The notes under the pieces are model-generated. The model saw nothing but the letters and a program-made list of their open reading frames with translations. It was not told the origin of the DNA and did not search any database. A DNA stretch of 14,408 nucleotides from an uncultured Collinsella sp. (GTDB lineage Bacteria > Actinomycetota > Coriobacteriia > Coriobacteriales > Coriobacteriaceae): the NCBI GenBank assembly GCA_900542965.1, contig UQPY01000046.1, forward strand, positions 1 to 14,408. The letters are read 5' to 3'. Shown here one piece after another: positions 6,709-13,976 of this stretch (position 1 is the first letter of the stretch; the number at the start of each line of letters is the position of its first letter). A program made the position numbers and the translations under genes.

Positions 6709-7560
6709 TCATCTTTCCTGTTTCTCGATGTAGTTTTGTTTAATGACATGCGTCGCCCGTTCGTAGTCGCTGGCAACGTAAGCAGCGTACAGGGCATCGA
6801 CAACCATAAGCTGGGCCATACGCGAAGCCATGGCACCGCTGCGGACCAAGGGTTCACTCGCAGCAACGCCGAGCACGGCATCGGCCATGGTGGCAAGCTT
6901 GGATGATCCATCTACTTTGGTAACGGCCACAACGGGACAGTTGTGACGTTGAGCCTCGGCGGTGCAGTCCAGCACCTCTTGCGTCAAGCCCGAGTAGCTA
7001 AAGGCGATTGCCATATCGCCCTCATGCATGTTCTTGGCACATAAGAGCTGATCATGCCAGTCGTCGTACAGATGGCACTCTTTGTCGACACGCATGAGCT
7101 TTTGCGCCAGATCGTGCGCGACCAAACGAGAGGCACCGATACCGAACAGATTGACCGCGCGTGCCCGCTTAAGACGGGCCGCGCATCGCTCCAAGACGGT
7201 GTAATCGAGCGTTCGCGCCGTCGCCTCAATCGTGCGCACGTTGCTTTTCATCACCTTCCCCACGATACGTTCGACGCTGTCATCCATGGAGATGTCCTCG
7301 AGGGCTACGTCTTTCTTGTCACCTAAGAGCGCCAGCTCGGCAATCAGTTCGCGCTGGAACTCCTTGTAGCCCGCAAAACCCAAACGCTTGCAAAAGCGCA
7401 AAATGCTCGAGGGCGAGGAGAACGTGGCATCGGCAAGACCGCGGACGGACAGCCCGACCACCTCGTGCGGATGAGCGCTTACATATGCGATGACATTGCG
7501 TTCCGCCGGGCTCGCGCTGAGCTCACGCTCGCGAAGCCGCAAAAGCAATCCGTTTGCCAT
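6709..7560 (-). CDS. murR: RpiR/MurR-family transcriptional regulator
   Basis: The 283-residue product has an N-terminal RpiR helix-turn-helix domain (about 5-75, with GLADATFSSPSSILRFCKRL then GFAGYKEF) and a C-terminal sugar isomerase (SIS) domain (about 125-260, NLFGIGASRLVAHDLAQKLM, and AIAFSYSGLTQEVL). Length and order match the family. In known systems MurR senses MurNAc-6-phosphate through the SIS domain and represses the mur genes. Being first in murR-murQ-murP-mupG, it probably controls its own operon, and the palindromes at 7595-7634 are candidate sites. The start is ATG at 7560 with GGAGGTG (7567-7573) six bases upstream; a GTG at 7569 is itself part of that ribosome binding site and is rejected. 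Direct evidence for the ligand is lacking, so it could respond to another sugar phosphate. Confidence 0.93.
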   Translation of the reverse strand: MANGLLLRLRERELSASPAERNVIAYVSAHPHEVVGLSVRGLADATFSSPSSILRFCKRLGFAGYKEFQRELIAELALLGDKKDVALEDISMDDSVERIVGKVMKSNVRTIEATARTLDYTVLERCAARLKRARAVNLFGIGASRLVAHDLAQKLMRVDKECHLYDDWHDQLLCAKNMHEGDMAIAFSYSGLTQEVLDCTAEAQRHNCPVVAVTKVDGSSKLATMADAVLGVAASEPLVRSGAMASRMAQLMVVDALYAAYVASDYERATHVIKQNYIEKQER

Positions 7561-7594
7561 CTCAAACACCTCCGTTGAGAAGAATTAAAGACCA

Positions 7595-7634
7595 ACGAAC
7601 GATTCGTACCGGATATAAACAGCTTTTACGGTAC
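7595..7634 (-). promoter_or_regulatory. Candidate MurR operator and mur operon promoter region
   Basis: Upstream of murR there are two overlapping palindromes. ACGAA-CGA-TTCGT (7595-7607) is a perfect 5-bp inverted repeat around 3 bases. GTACCG (7606-7611) and CGGTAC (7629-7634) form a second with a 17-bp A/T-rich spacer. The spacer contains a -10-like TTATAT (7613-7618, minus strand); no good -35 is visible at standard spacing. RpiR-type regulators bind such inverted repeats, so these are plausible operator sites, but binding is inferred only from position. Confidence 0.45.
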
Positions 7635-7656
7635 ATTGTGCCGCATCGTGGCGCAC

Positions 7657-7683
7657 AAAGGGCGAGCGTTCTACCGCTCGCCC
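7657..7683 (-). terminator. Terminator downstream of the VanZ-like gene
   Basis: A perfect 9-bp stem, GGGCGAGCG (7660-7668) and CGCTCGCCC (7675-7683) around a 6-base loop, is followed on the minus strand by TTTGTG. It separates the vanZ-like gene from the mur operon promoter region. The U tract is short, so strength is uncertain. The bases 7684-7764 hold nothing else convincing. Confidence 0.65.
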
Positions 7684-7764
7684 CTCAAATCCGACCGCTC
7701 GGAAATACGCACGACACAAAATAATTCAACGAAGTCGCATTATCAGAAACGGGTTTGTTACCGG

Positions 7765-8346
7765 CTAGCGCCTCGCATGGGCGCCGATCGGCCGAGTCGC
7801 ATGGCGCACCAACGCCGCCGCCAGCAATACCAACAGCATGGCGGTGACATAGCCCGCAGCATCGAATCCTAAATCGATAACGTCGAAATGCCTGCCGGGA
7901 ACAAAGATCTTATGTACCTGATCGCCAACGGAGCAGGCGGCGCAAAAGAGCAATACGGGCACGCAACGGGAGCATACGCTCCACGGACGCCTGGAAAAGC
8001 AAACCACGACCACCGAGGCGAACAATCCGACGAAGAAAAACTCTACGGTATGGGCAACGCGACGGACGTTCGTGCCCACCCACATGCGAATGGAAGCAAG
8101 TCGGCCAGACCGGACATTCGAGGCAGCCGAATCGGCGCCCCCGGTCATTCCGTTCTCTGTCTGGGCTTCACCCGTGGCATCGGCAGCCTGAACGCCCGTA
8201 GCCTGACCCTCCACCACACGCGCGGTGGACTCGCTCAGCAACGACGTCTCCACCGCATTTTGCTCCGTCAGCACCCAGATGCCCGCCAGCGTTGCAACGA
8301 ACAGAACAATCGCGGTCCATCCGATTATTTGTTTTACGCGCGCCAA
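7765..8346 (-). CDS. VanZ-family membrane protein
   Basis: The 193-residue product has a first membrane helix at about 8-26, a long polar segment at about 28-95 rich in Ala, Gly, Thr, Ser and Glu, then helices at about 98-117, 126-140 and 164-182. The family signature is visible: RRVAHTVEFFFVGLF (95-109) and GDQVHKIFVPGRHFDVIDLG (141-160), corresponding to the VanZ HxxEY...D-xxHQ-FVPGR...D pattern, with F103 in the E-x-Y position and K146 in the HQ position. VanZ proteins are linked to teicoplanin resistance in Enterococcus, but most homologues have no proven role. The start is TTG at 8346, with AGGAGG seven bases upstream and no better in-frame start. It stands alone between two terminator-like hairpins. 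The long polar loop after helix 1 is the unusual part. Confidence 0.82.
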   Translation of the reverse strand: MARVKQIIGWTAIVLFVATLAGIWVLTEQNAVETSLLSESTARVVEGQATGVQAADATGEAQTENGMTGGADSAASNVRSGRLASIRMWVGTNVRRVAHTVEFFFVGLFASVVVVCFSRRPWSVCSRCVPVLLFCAACSVGDQVHKIFVPGRHFDVIDLGFDAAGYVTAMLLVLLAAALVRHATRPIGAHARR

Positions 8347-8430
8347 GGGCCAACCTCCTTTTTTTGAATATCAGCGAGTGTAGCCCCAAATGGCATCGTC
8401 ACCGTATCAAAATTTGAATCGCAACAGGAA

Positions 8431-8445
8431 GCGCCAAAGCGGCGC
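8431..8445 (-). terminator. Weak hairpin after the recombinase gene
   Basis: GCGCC (8431-8435) and GGCGC (8441-8445) form a 5-bp GC stem with a 5-base loop just beyond the recombinase stop. No real U tract follows, so it is only a possible terminator. The space up to vanZ (8346) also holds a weak TACACT -10-like sequence near 8380 on the minus strand. Confidence 0.25.
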
Positions 8446-8451
8446 AAACCC

Positions 8452-9057
8452 CTACCCCGCCTCGCGCATCCAGCGATCGAACGTCCCCACGCACACGCCC
8501 AGGCACTTTGCTGCCTGGCTGCGGGTAATATCGCCTGCCTCATAGCTATCGCGCACCAGCTCAAACTGAGGAGGGCACGGCTTGCGAGGTCGACCGAAAC
8601 GGACCCCTCGCGCCCGCGCCGCTGCAATTCCCTCCGCTTGGCGCCGATGGATATTCTCGCGCTCCACCTGCGCCACGTAGCTCAGCAGTTGCAGCACAAT
8701 ATCGGCAATCAGGGTATTGGTCACATCCGGCGCGCCGCTGGCCCTGGCGCGCGTGTCAAGCAATGGCATGTCCAACACCACAATGGCAACCCCGAGCTCC
8801 TTGGTAATGCGTCGCCATTCCTCAAGAATCTCGGAGTAATTACGACCAAGTCGGTCGATAGAAAGCACCACCAGCACGTCCCCGTCTCCCAGGACGTGCA
8901 ACAGCTCGCGATAATGCGGTCGATCGAAGTCCTTGCCGCTCGCATGGTCGGCATAAATATTCGCCGAGCCCACGCCATAGGCGCCCAGCGCATCCAGCTG
9001 CCGATTAAGATTCTGATCGCGCGAACTCACCCGCGCATACCCGTACACCGTCGCCAT
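8452..9057 (-). CDS. Serine recombinase (resolvase/invertase family)
   Basis: The 201-residue protein has the small serine recombinase layout. The catalytic domain (1-~130) carries VYGYARVSSRDQNLNRQLD with the nucleophile serine at S11 and the arginine motif LSIDRLGRNYSEI (R69, R72). A long helix E follows (QLLSYVAQVERENIHRRQAE, 123-142), then the GVRFGRPRK boundary and a C-terminal helix-turn-helix (about 162-198, RSQAAKCLGVCVGTFDRW). These enzymes cut and rejoin DNA at short dyad sites, giving resolution, inversion or transposition. Key residues are intact, so it may be active. The start at 9057 is chosen because the extension to a TTG at 9087 has no ribosome binding site and crosses the inverted repeat; GGGGA lies about seven bases upstream of 9057. 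No transposase is adjacent, so whether it resolves, inverts or regulates is not known. Confidence 0.92.
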   Translation of the reverse strand: MATVYGYARVSSRDQNLNRQLDALGAYGVGSANIYADHASGKDFDRPHYRELLHVLGDGDVLVVLSIDRLGRNYSEILEEWRRITKELGVAIVVLDMPLLDTRARASGAPDVTNTLIADIVLQLLSYVAQVERENIHRRQAEGIAAARARGVRFGRPRKPCPPQFELVRDSYEAGDITRSQAAKCLGVCVGTFDRWMREAG

Positions 9058-9076
9058 CTCATCCCCGCTTTCTTGT

Positions 9077-9114
9077 AAACCTGCCAAAAGGGACAGGTTT
9101 ATTTTGGTAGGTTT
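9077..9114. repeat. Overlapping inverted repeats upstream of the recombinase
   Basis: AAACCTG (9077-9083) is inverted at CAGGTTT (9094-9100). The longer AAACCTGCCAAAA (9077-9089) is inverted at TTTTGGTAGGTTT (9102-9114) with one mismatch. The nested arms sit 20 bases from the start codon. Serine recombinases act at dyad sites often placed next to their own gene, so this is a candidate recombination or autoregulatory site. Confidence 0.6.
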
Positions 9115-9124
9115 TACCTCTCAA
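9096..9124 (-). promoter_or_regulatory. Possible recombinase promoter inside the inverted repeat
   Basis: On the minus strand TTGAGA (9119-9124) is followed after 17 bp by TAAACC (9096-9101). The -35 is good and the -10 is weak. Binding of the recombinase to the dyad at 9077-9114 would cover it, which fits self-repression as known for Tn3-type resolvases. Confidence 0.35.
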
Positions 9125-9176
9125 ATAGCAGGTAAGCGGGCGGCCGAGCAGACGGCAAGGTAGCCACTATTCAAAT

Positions 9177-9208
9177 GCGGAGGGCGGCCCCGAAAGACCG
9201 CCCTCCGC
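9177..9208 (-). terminator. Terminator downstream of rnr
   Basis: GCGGAGGGCGG (9177-9187) and CCGCCCTCCGC (9198-9208) form a perfect 11-bp stem around a 10-base loop, 25 bases after the rnr stop. The following ATTTGAATAG is only modestly U-rich. The rest of 9115-9176 shows no feature. Confidence 0.65.
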
Positions 9209-9233
9209 TCTCTCGCCACGAGTCGGGATTTAG

Positions 9234-11369
9234 CTAATGGATAAGCTTAAAGTCCAAGTGTCCACGCGTGGTATTGACGCGCGAGACCTCGATAATCACG
9301 CGCTGGCCCAGTTCATAGCGAGTCCCCGTGTCGGCGCCCGTCAGCGTAAGCGCGTCCTCGTCGAACTCGAACCACTCGTTGCCCAGGCTCTTAATTGAAA
9401 CCAGGCCCTCGACCTGTGTTAGGTCCAAGCGCACAAAGAGGCCCATGCTGCTAACCCACGAGACGGTTCCGGCATAGCGCTCGCCCAGACGGTCCTCATA
9501 GTACTGGGCAATCTTGATCTTTTGCGTCGCATGGCTGGCGGCATCTGCCGCGCGCTCGGCATCGCTGCATGCGCGGCAGATCTGCGGCAGAATGCGCGGC
9601 AGCGACTCGCGCCCCTTGCCGATCAGCCGCGGCGTACGGACCAAGGCGTCCTTGCCGCCGAGCTGCTCATAGGCCAACTGCAGTTTGAGCACGCGGTGCA
9701 CCACCAGATCGGGGTAGCGACGGATGGGACTCGTAAAGTGACAGTAGCACGGCGCGGCGAGCGCAAAGTGGCCCTCGTTGCGCGGCTTGTACAGCGCGCG
9801 CTGCATGCTGCGCAGAAGCAGCGTGTTGACGAGCGGTGCGTTGGCCGTACCGGCGGCAGCATCAACTGCAGCCTGTAGCTCATCGGGACTCCCCAGGGCG
9901 ATACCGGCAGCACGGCGATCGTCGATGATGCCCAGCTGCGCCAGCGCAACGGCGGCACCGTGCAGGCTATCGGGGCTCGGATCCTCATGCACGCGATAGC
10001 AGGCCTCGATATCACGGTCTGCCAGCCACTCTGCAACGCACTCGTTGGCGAGCAGCATGGCCTCCTCGATAAGCGACGTGGCACACGAACGCTCACGCGC
10101 CACAATCTGCACGGGCACTCCGTCCTCATCCAATAGAGCGCGAATCTCGGCCGTGTCAAAATCGACTGAGCCGCGGGCGCGACGAATACGACGGCGGAGT
10201 TCGGCGAGTTCGTTAGCGGCGACAAGGAAATCGCAGAGGTCGACGTTGTAGCCGCGGGCGGCCTCCTCGCACGCAAGACCGCGCTCAAGCGCCTCCTCGC
10301 GCGAGGCCTCAGCAGCCGCAACATCCTCAGCGGCGCCTTCCAGCACCCCATACTCCACCGCGCCGGCACGCACCAGCAGCGCCTCGGCGCCGTCATAGTC
10401 CATACGCACACGCGAGCGAATCACGCTGGGGTACGGATCGTAATGCCGCACGCGACCCTGCGCATCGAGTTCAATGTCAACGGTAAACGCAAGACGGTCC
10501 TCGTCAGGGCGAAGCGAGCACAGGTCACAGGACAGGCGTTCGGGCAGCATGGGAAGCACACGATCGGCCAGATACACCGATGTCGTACGATGACGAGCCT
10601 CAAGATCGATATGCCCGTCCCAAGCCACATAGTGAGAAACGTCAGCGATATGCACACCCAGCTTGTAGCCACCCTCGGGCGTGCGCTCAAGCGAAATGGC
10701 ATCGTCAAAGTCGCGCGCGTCGACTGGGTCGATCGTGATGACAAAGCGGTCGCGCAGATCGCGGCGGAGCGGGTCCTTAAGCGCCGCGGACACATCGAGC
10801 GAAAGTCCCTCGGCCTCGTCCAGCGCGGCCTCGGGATAGCTATCGGTATAGCCGTAACGCGCCATCACGTATTGAACGCCCAAATCGGGCGCGTCATCTC
10901 CGCCAATGCGGCGTTCGATCGTCACGGTGCCCGATTCCAGGCGCGTCGGGTAGGTCAAAATGCGCGCGACAACGGCATCACCCGGGTGGACGCCCAGACG
11001 ATCCGCCGAGGTATCCTCGGGCAGAATGAAGAAGTCGGCCTTCAGGCGCGAATCGAGCGGCTCGATCACACCGAGCGGACCAGCGGTCTGGTACGTACCC
11101 ACCACGCTTATGGCTGCGCGCTCAACCACGCCTTCGATCACGGCGCGCCGCTCACCGTGCGGGCTGTTCTTAATGCTCACGGCAACGGTATCGCCATCCA
11201 TGATCTCGCGCTTACCGCGGCCCATAACCTTGTAGTCGCCGCTCTCGGTTATGACATAGGCGCCATGCTCATGGAGCTGCACGCGCCCGGTCAGGCTCGG
11301 ACGGCGTTCGCTGCGCACCGGCCCGCGCTTATTGCGAGCTCCACGCTTATGCTTGTTATTGCGCCCCAT
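9234..11369 (-). CDS. rnr: Ribonuclease R (RNB-family 3'-5' exoribonuclease)
   Basis: RNase R degrades structured RNA from the 3' end in the cytosol. In trans-translation it removes the faulty mRNA released by tmRNA-SmpB. The 711-residue product has a basic N-terminal tail (1-27), cold-shock/OB domains at about 28-160, and the RNB catalytic domain at about 200-555. The metal-binding aspartates are in IDPVDARDFDDA (213-224), and the late HFALAAPCYCHFTSPIRRYP motif is at 534-553. A C-terminal S1 domain (about 630-711) includes YAGTVSWVSSMGLFVRLD. All key residues are present. Length is typical for Gram-positive RNase R, though shorter than E. coli's 813. The ATG at 11369 has AGGAGG seven bases upstream. 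It follows the ftsX terminator and has its own promoter candidate. Elsewhere rnr often lies next to smpB; here they are 8.6 kb apart. Confidence 0.96.
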   Translation of the reverse strand: MGRNNKHKRGARNKRGPVRSERRPSLTGRVQLHEHGAYVITESGDYKVMGRGKREIMDGDTVAVSIKNSPHGERRAVIEGVVERAAISVVGTYQTAGPLGVIEPLDSRLKADFFILPEDTSADRLGVHPGDAVVARILTYPTRLESGTVTIERRIGGDDAPDLGVQYVMARYGYTDSYPEAALDEAEGLSLDVSAALKDPLRRDLRDRFVITIDPVDARDFDDAISLERTPEGGYKLGVHIADVSHYVAWDGHIDLEARHRTTSVYLADRVLPMLPERLSCDLCSLRPDEDRLAFTVDIELDAQGRVRHYDPYPSVIRSRVRMDYDGAEALLVRAGAVEYGVLEGAAEDVAAAEASREEALERGLACEEAARGYNVDLCDFLVAANELAELRRRIRRARGSVDFDTAEIRALLDEDGVPVQIVARERSCATSLIEEAMLLANECVAEWLADRDIEACYRVHEDPSPDSLHGAAVALAQLGIIDDRRAAGIALGSPDELQAAVDAAAGTANAPLVNTLLLRSMQRALYKPRNEGHFALAAPCYCHFTSPIRRYPDLVVHRVLKLQLAYEQLGGKDALVRTPRLIGKGRESLPRILPQICRACSDAERAADAASHATQKIKIAQYYEDRLGERYAGTVSWVSSMGLFVRLDLTQVEGLVSIKSLGNEWFEFDEDALTLTGADTGTRYELGQRVIIEVSRVNTTRGHLDFKLIH

Positions 11370-11407
11370 GGCGCCTCCTAACTATCGATTGCCGTTTACA
11401 TCCCAAG

Positions 11408-11436
11408 AGTCTACCCAAATGATCCCTAGGGGACAA
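11408..11436 (-). promoter_or_regulatory. Candidate promoter of rnr
   Basis: On the minus strand TTGTCC (11431-11436) and TAGACT (11408-11413) are separated by exactly 17 bp, each matching four of six consensus bases. Transcription would start near 11401, giving a leader of about 32 bases with AGGAGG. The -35 box overlaps the U tract of the ftsX terminator, so the two units abut. Confidence 0.4.
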
Positions 11437-11468
11437 AAAACGGGCCGCCCCATAAGAGACGACCCGTT
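11435..11468 (-). terminator. Intrinsic terminator of ftsE-ftsX
   Basis: On the minus strand AACGGGTCG (11460-11468) pairs with CGGCCCGTT (11439-11447) with one wobble, followed by TTTTTTGT (T run at 11435-11440). It starts 24 bases after the ftsX stop and is a strong canonical intrinsic terminator. Confidence 0.88.
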
Positions 11469-11492
11469 GGAAGGGATGAATTCCAGGCATGC

Positions 11493-12413
11493 CTACACGC
11501 GCAGGTAGCGGCGCATGGCGATGGCAGAACCAAAGAGACCGATAATCACGCCGACCAGAATCAGCGCAGCATAGGTCACCAGGTAGTACTGCATCGGCAG
11601 GGCAAACGACATCCAGCCGATGCTCTCCTGCAAACGCGGAATCATCAGATTGCGCAGCAGCTCCAGAACGCCGATGGAAAGCAGCGAGCCCAAAATGGCC
11701 TGCAGTACGCCCTCGGTGATAAACGGGCCGCGAATGAAGCCGTTGCTGGCGCCGACCAGACGCATAATCGCAATCTCACGACGACGCGCCGTGATGGACA
11801 GGCGAATCGTGTTGTTGATGAAGATGAATGCGATAAAGGTCAAAAGGCCAACGAGCACCACGGCGGCGATGCGGATGTAGTTGGTCACCTGGAACAGGCG
11901 GCTCACTTCCTCCTGGCCGTACAGCACACTCGCGTTGACGTCGCCGTCATCCGCGATCTTTTGGAAGTCGGCATTCTTCTTGAGCTTCTTGGCCGTGCTC
12001 TCGACCTTGGACGGATCGTCCATCTCAATCGCAAACGAGGCGGGCAGCGGGTTCTGGCCGTCGAGCGCGCTCATGGTGGCGTCGGCGTTACCCGACATCT
12101 TGCTCGTATACTCGGCCAGCGCGTCGTCCTTGTCCTTATAGGTCACGGACTTGACGTTATTCCACGTCTTAAGCTCGGCCTCAAAAGCCTGAACATCGGC
12201 CTGATCGGCGTCATCGCTAATGAACGCGTTGATGACAACCTGATCCTCGACGGTGCCGATCACGGAGTTCAGCATCGCGGAGCCCATGATGAACAGGCCG
12301 ATGATAAACAGCGAAAGGAAGATCGTGATGACGGCGCCGAGCGAGGTAGTCCAGTTACGGAAGAAGTGGCTGATTGCCTCTTTGAAGGAGTAGCCCACGT
12401 TAGTTGGTGCCAT
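11493..12413 (-). CDS. ftsX: Cell division protein FtsX
   Basis: FtsX is the membrane subunit of the FtsEX complex, which uses ATP hydrolysis by FtsE to activate peptidoglycan hydrolases outside the cell. The 306-residue product has a first helix at about 24-48 (SLGAVITIFLSLFIIGLFIM), a large extracellular domain at about 50-178, and three further helices at about 181-203, 230-252 and 280-300. The cytoplasmic loop ITARRREIAIMRLVGAS (207-223) is the family's hallmark. The length fits Gram-positive FtsX. The start overlaps the end of ftsE by 14 bases; GGGAGG lies 11 bases upstream, inside ftsE, so translation is probably coupled. The hydrolase partner is not encoded in the window. A terminator follows. 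Confidence 0.96.
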   Translation of the reverse strand: MAPTNVGYSFKEAISHFFRNWTTSLGAVITIFLSLFIIGLFIMGSAMLNSVIGTVEDQVVINAFISDDADQADVQAFEAELKTWNNVKSVTYKDKDDALAEYTSKMSGNADATMSALDGQNPLPASFAIEMDDPSKVESTAKKLKKNADFQKIADDGDVNASVLYGQEEVSRLFQVTNYIRIAAVVLVGLLTFIAFIFINNTIRLSITARRREIAIMRLVGASNGFIRGPFITEGVLQAILGSLLSIGVLELLRNLMIPRLQESIGWMSFALPMQYYLVTYAALILVGVIIGLFGSAIAMRRYLRV

Positions 12414-13620
12414 AGTTGCCGTAACCTCCCCTCTCCTGGTCGCGGATAACGTGGCCGCCCTCGAGGGCGATCACGCGACGGTGCATGCTATCGACCATCT
12501 CGCGGTCGTGCGTGGCGACGATCACGGTGGTGCCGGTGCGGTTAATACGCTCGAGCAGCTTCATGATGCCCAGCGAGATCGCCGGGTCGAGGTTGCCCGT
12601 CGGCTCGTCGCAGATCAGCAGCGGCGGACGGTTGACCATAGCGCGGGCGACGGCAACGCGCTGCTGCTCGCCACCGGAAAGCTGGTCGGGTAGCGAGTCC
12701 ATCTGATCGGCCAGACCGACCAGACGCAGCACCTCGGGCACCTGGCTGCGAATGACGCCCTTGGGCTTGCCGATGCACTGCAGGGCAAACGCCACGTTTT
12801 CGTAGGCGGTTTTTTGCGGCAGAAGCTTAAAGTCCTGGAACACGGCGCCAATCTGGCGGCGCAGGAACGGAACCTTGCGGTTCTTGATCTTCATGAGGTC
12901 CTGACCGGCAACCAAGATGCGGCCGCTCGTCGGCTTGACGTCGCGGTTGAGCGTCGACAGCAGCGTGGTCTTACCCGAGCCGGAGTGACCGACCAGGAAG
13001 ACGAACTCGCCCGGATAGATCTCGATGTTGATGTCGTCGAGTGCGGGCTTGTTGGGCTGTGCCGGATAGATCTTGGTGACATGCTCCATAAGGATGACGG
13101 GCTCGACACCGGCCTGCTTGGCCATCTTCTTGCGGCTGGCCTGCGGATCGATGGGCGCAAACACCGACGTAAAATCGGGGTTGTTGAGCGCGTTATCGAG
13201 GCTTGCGACCTCGGCGGCCTGATCGCTCTCGACCACCGGGGCAGCAGGCTGCGTGGGGTCGGGAATAGCGGCAAAGAGACCGGACTGCGCAGACTGAGGA
13301 GCCGGCGTCGCAGGGGCCATGGGGTCGGGAATGCCGGCCATGGTAGGCTGCGGCGTGGCGGCGCCAGCCTGAGGCTGCTCCACGCGAGCGGTCACGGCCT
13401 GAACGGGCTCAAAACCCGCCGTGCCGGAAAGCGCGACATCGCTGGTGGGATTGTAGGCAAAGGGATCGGATGCCGGCTGTGCCTGATCTGCCGGCTGAGC
13501 GGGGGCCTGAGCAACAGGCTGGCCCTCTGAATCCGGAGTGGCGAAACGACTGCCCTGGACGCCCGTCTGCGTCTTGGGGGCATCATCGCCCGCACCGGAG
13601 GTACGGAAGTGGTTACCCAC
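12400..13620 (-). CDS. ftsE: Cell division ATP-binding protein FtsE with long N-terminal extension
   Basis: FtsE is the ABC ATPase of FtsEX, acting at the division septum. The 406-residue product has a normal FtsE domain from about 173: VILMEHVTKIY, Walker A GHSGSGKT (211-218), Q-loop VFQDFKLLP (Q262), signature LSGGEQQR (314-321), Walker B LLICDEP (334-340) and H-loop H371. Typical FtsE has about 225-230 residues. Here residues 1-~165 form an extra segment rich in Pro, Ala and Gln, predicted disordered, with a repeated IPDP motif (97-100 and 119-122). The start is GTG at 13620 with AAGGAG seven to eight bases upstream, and the frame is open throughout. An internal start at M166 (MAKQAGVEPVILMEH) would give a conventional FtsE and cannot be excluded. 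ftsX overlaps by 14 bases. Confidence 0.94.
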   Translation of the reverse strand: MGNHFRTSGAGDDAPKTQTGVQGSRFATPDSEGQPVAQAPAQPADQAQPASDPFAYNPTSDVALSGTAGFEPVQAVTARVEQPQAGAATPQPTMAGIPDPMAPATPAPQSAQSGLFAAIPDPTQPAAPVVESDQAAEVASLDNALNNPDFTSVFAPIDPQASRKKMAKQAGVEPVILMEHVTKIYPAQPNKPALDDINIEIYPGEFVFLVGHSGSGKTTLLSTLNRDVKPTSGRILVAGQDLMKIKNRKVPFLRRQIGAVFQDFKLLPQKTAYENVAFALQCIGKPKGVIRSQVPEVLRLVGLADQMDSLPDQLSGGEQQRVAVARAMVNRPPLLICDEPTGNLDPAISLGIMKLLERINRTGTTVIVATHDREMVDSMHRRVIALEGGHVIRDQERGGYGNYGTN

Positions 13621-13671
13621 TGGTGCTCCTTATCGTCGTGCGTTTAAACTACATGAGCGCTTTGTATTTTA

Positions 13672-13690
13672 GCAGCATTAGCTTTGCTGC
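13672..13690. repeat. Small hairpin upstream of ftsE
   Basis: GCAGCA (13672-13677) and TGCTGC (13685-13690) form a perfect 6-bp stem with a 7-base loop, followed on the minus strand by TAAAATAC. TAAAAT could be a -10 for ftsE, but no matching -35 is visible, so the promoter is not assigned. Confidence 0.35.
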
Positions 13691-13724
13691 ACATAAGAAG
13701 CATGTCGGGCTTAGGGATCCCGTC

Positions 13725-13847
13725 GGCCGGGCACAGGGTTACTCTCCAAATCGTCCTCGGACATGTCGGAGCCCCCGCTGCGCGCTTCGCGCTGTGGGGG
13801 CTCCTCCGTCCTGCGGAAAGATTTGGAGAGTAACCCTGTGCCCGGCC
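13725..13847. repeat. 123-bp intergenic palindromic element
   Basis: A perfect 28-bp inverted repeat (13725-13752 with 13820-13847; arms start GGCCGGGCACAGGG) encloses a second stem, GGAGCCCCC (13768-13776) with GGGGGCTCC (13796-13804), and a CGCG-CTT-CGCG tip around 13781-13791. The whole element can extrude as a nested cruciform or, if transcribed, fold into a long hairpin. It carries no open frame of its own. The flanks (TTAGGGATCC and ACTAAGGGG) show only partial similarity and no clear target duplication. It resembles a MITE or REP-type repeat. It could also isolate ftsE from upstream transcription. Confidence 0.85.
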
Positions 13848-13976
13848 TGCGGTAACTAAGGGGTCGCTGCGTTTATCTTGAAGTGCTGCATATACAAAGT
13901 TGGAAGGGTCTGAATTGCACTTTGCCGATATGTGCCCTTTTCCCTGATGGGACCGTGCTTGAGGGGCGTCTTCATA
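13848..13976. other. Non-coding stretch, nothing recognised
   Basis: This is part of the 525-base gap between ftsE and the transketolase gene. No open frame with a ribosome binding site, no RNA motif and no strong hairpin was seen in these bases. The ftsE promoter has not been located in the gap. Confidence 0.5.

Noticed and set aside
7570..7764. Riboswitch or T-box leader upstream of murR
   Set aside because: The interval contains only short palindromes and a terminator belonging to the upstream VanZ-like gene; no known riboswitch core was seen.
8347..8451. Promoter of the VanZ-like gene
   Set aside because: A TACACT -10-like sequence is present near 8380, but no matching -35 at normal spacing, so it is not listed as a feature.
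9058..9087. Recombinase start at TTG 9087
   Set aside because: No ribosome binding site, and the extension falls in the inverted repeat; the family sequence starts at MATVYGYARVS.
10443..11381. 312-codon open frame on the plus strand
   Set aside because: Antisense to rnr, with no ribosome binding site or recognisable domain. High GC keeps this frame free of stops.
12814..13530. 238-codon open frame on the plus strand
   Set aside because: Antisense to ftsE including its extension; no motif and no start signal.
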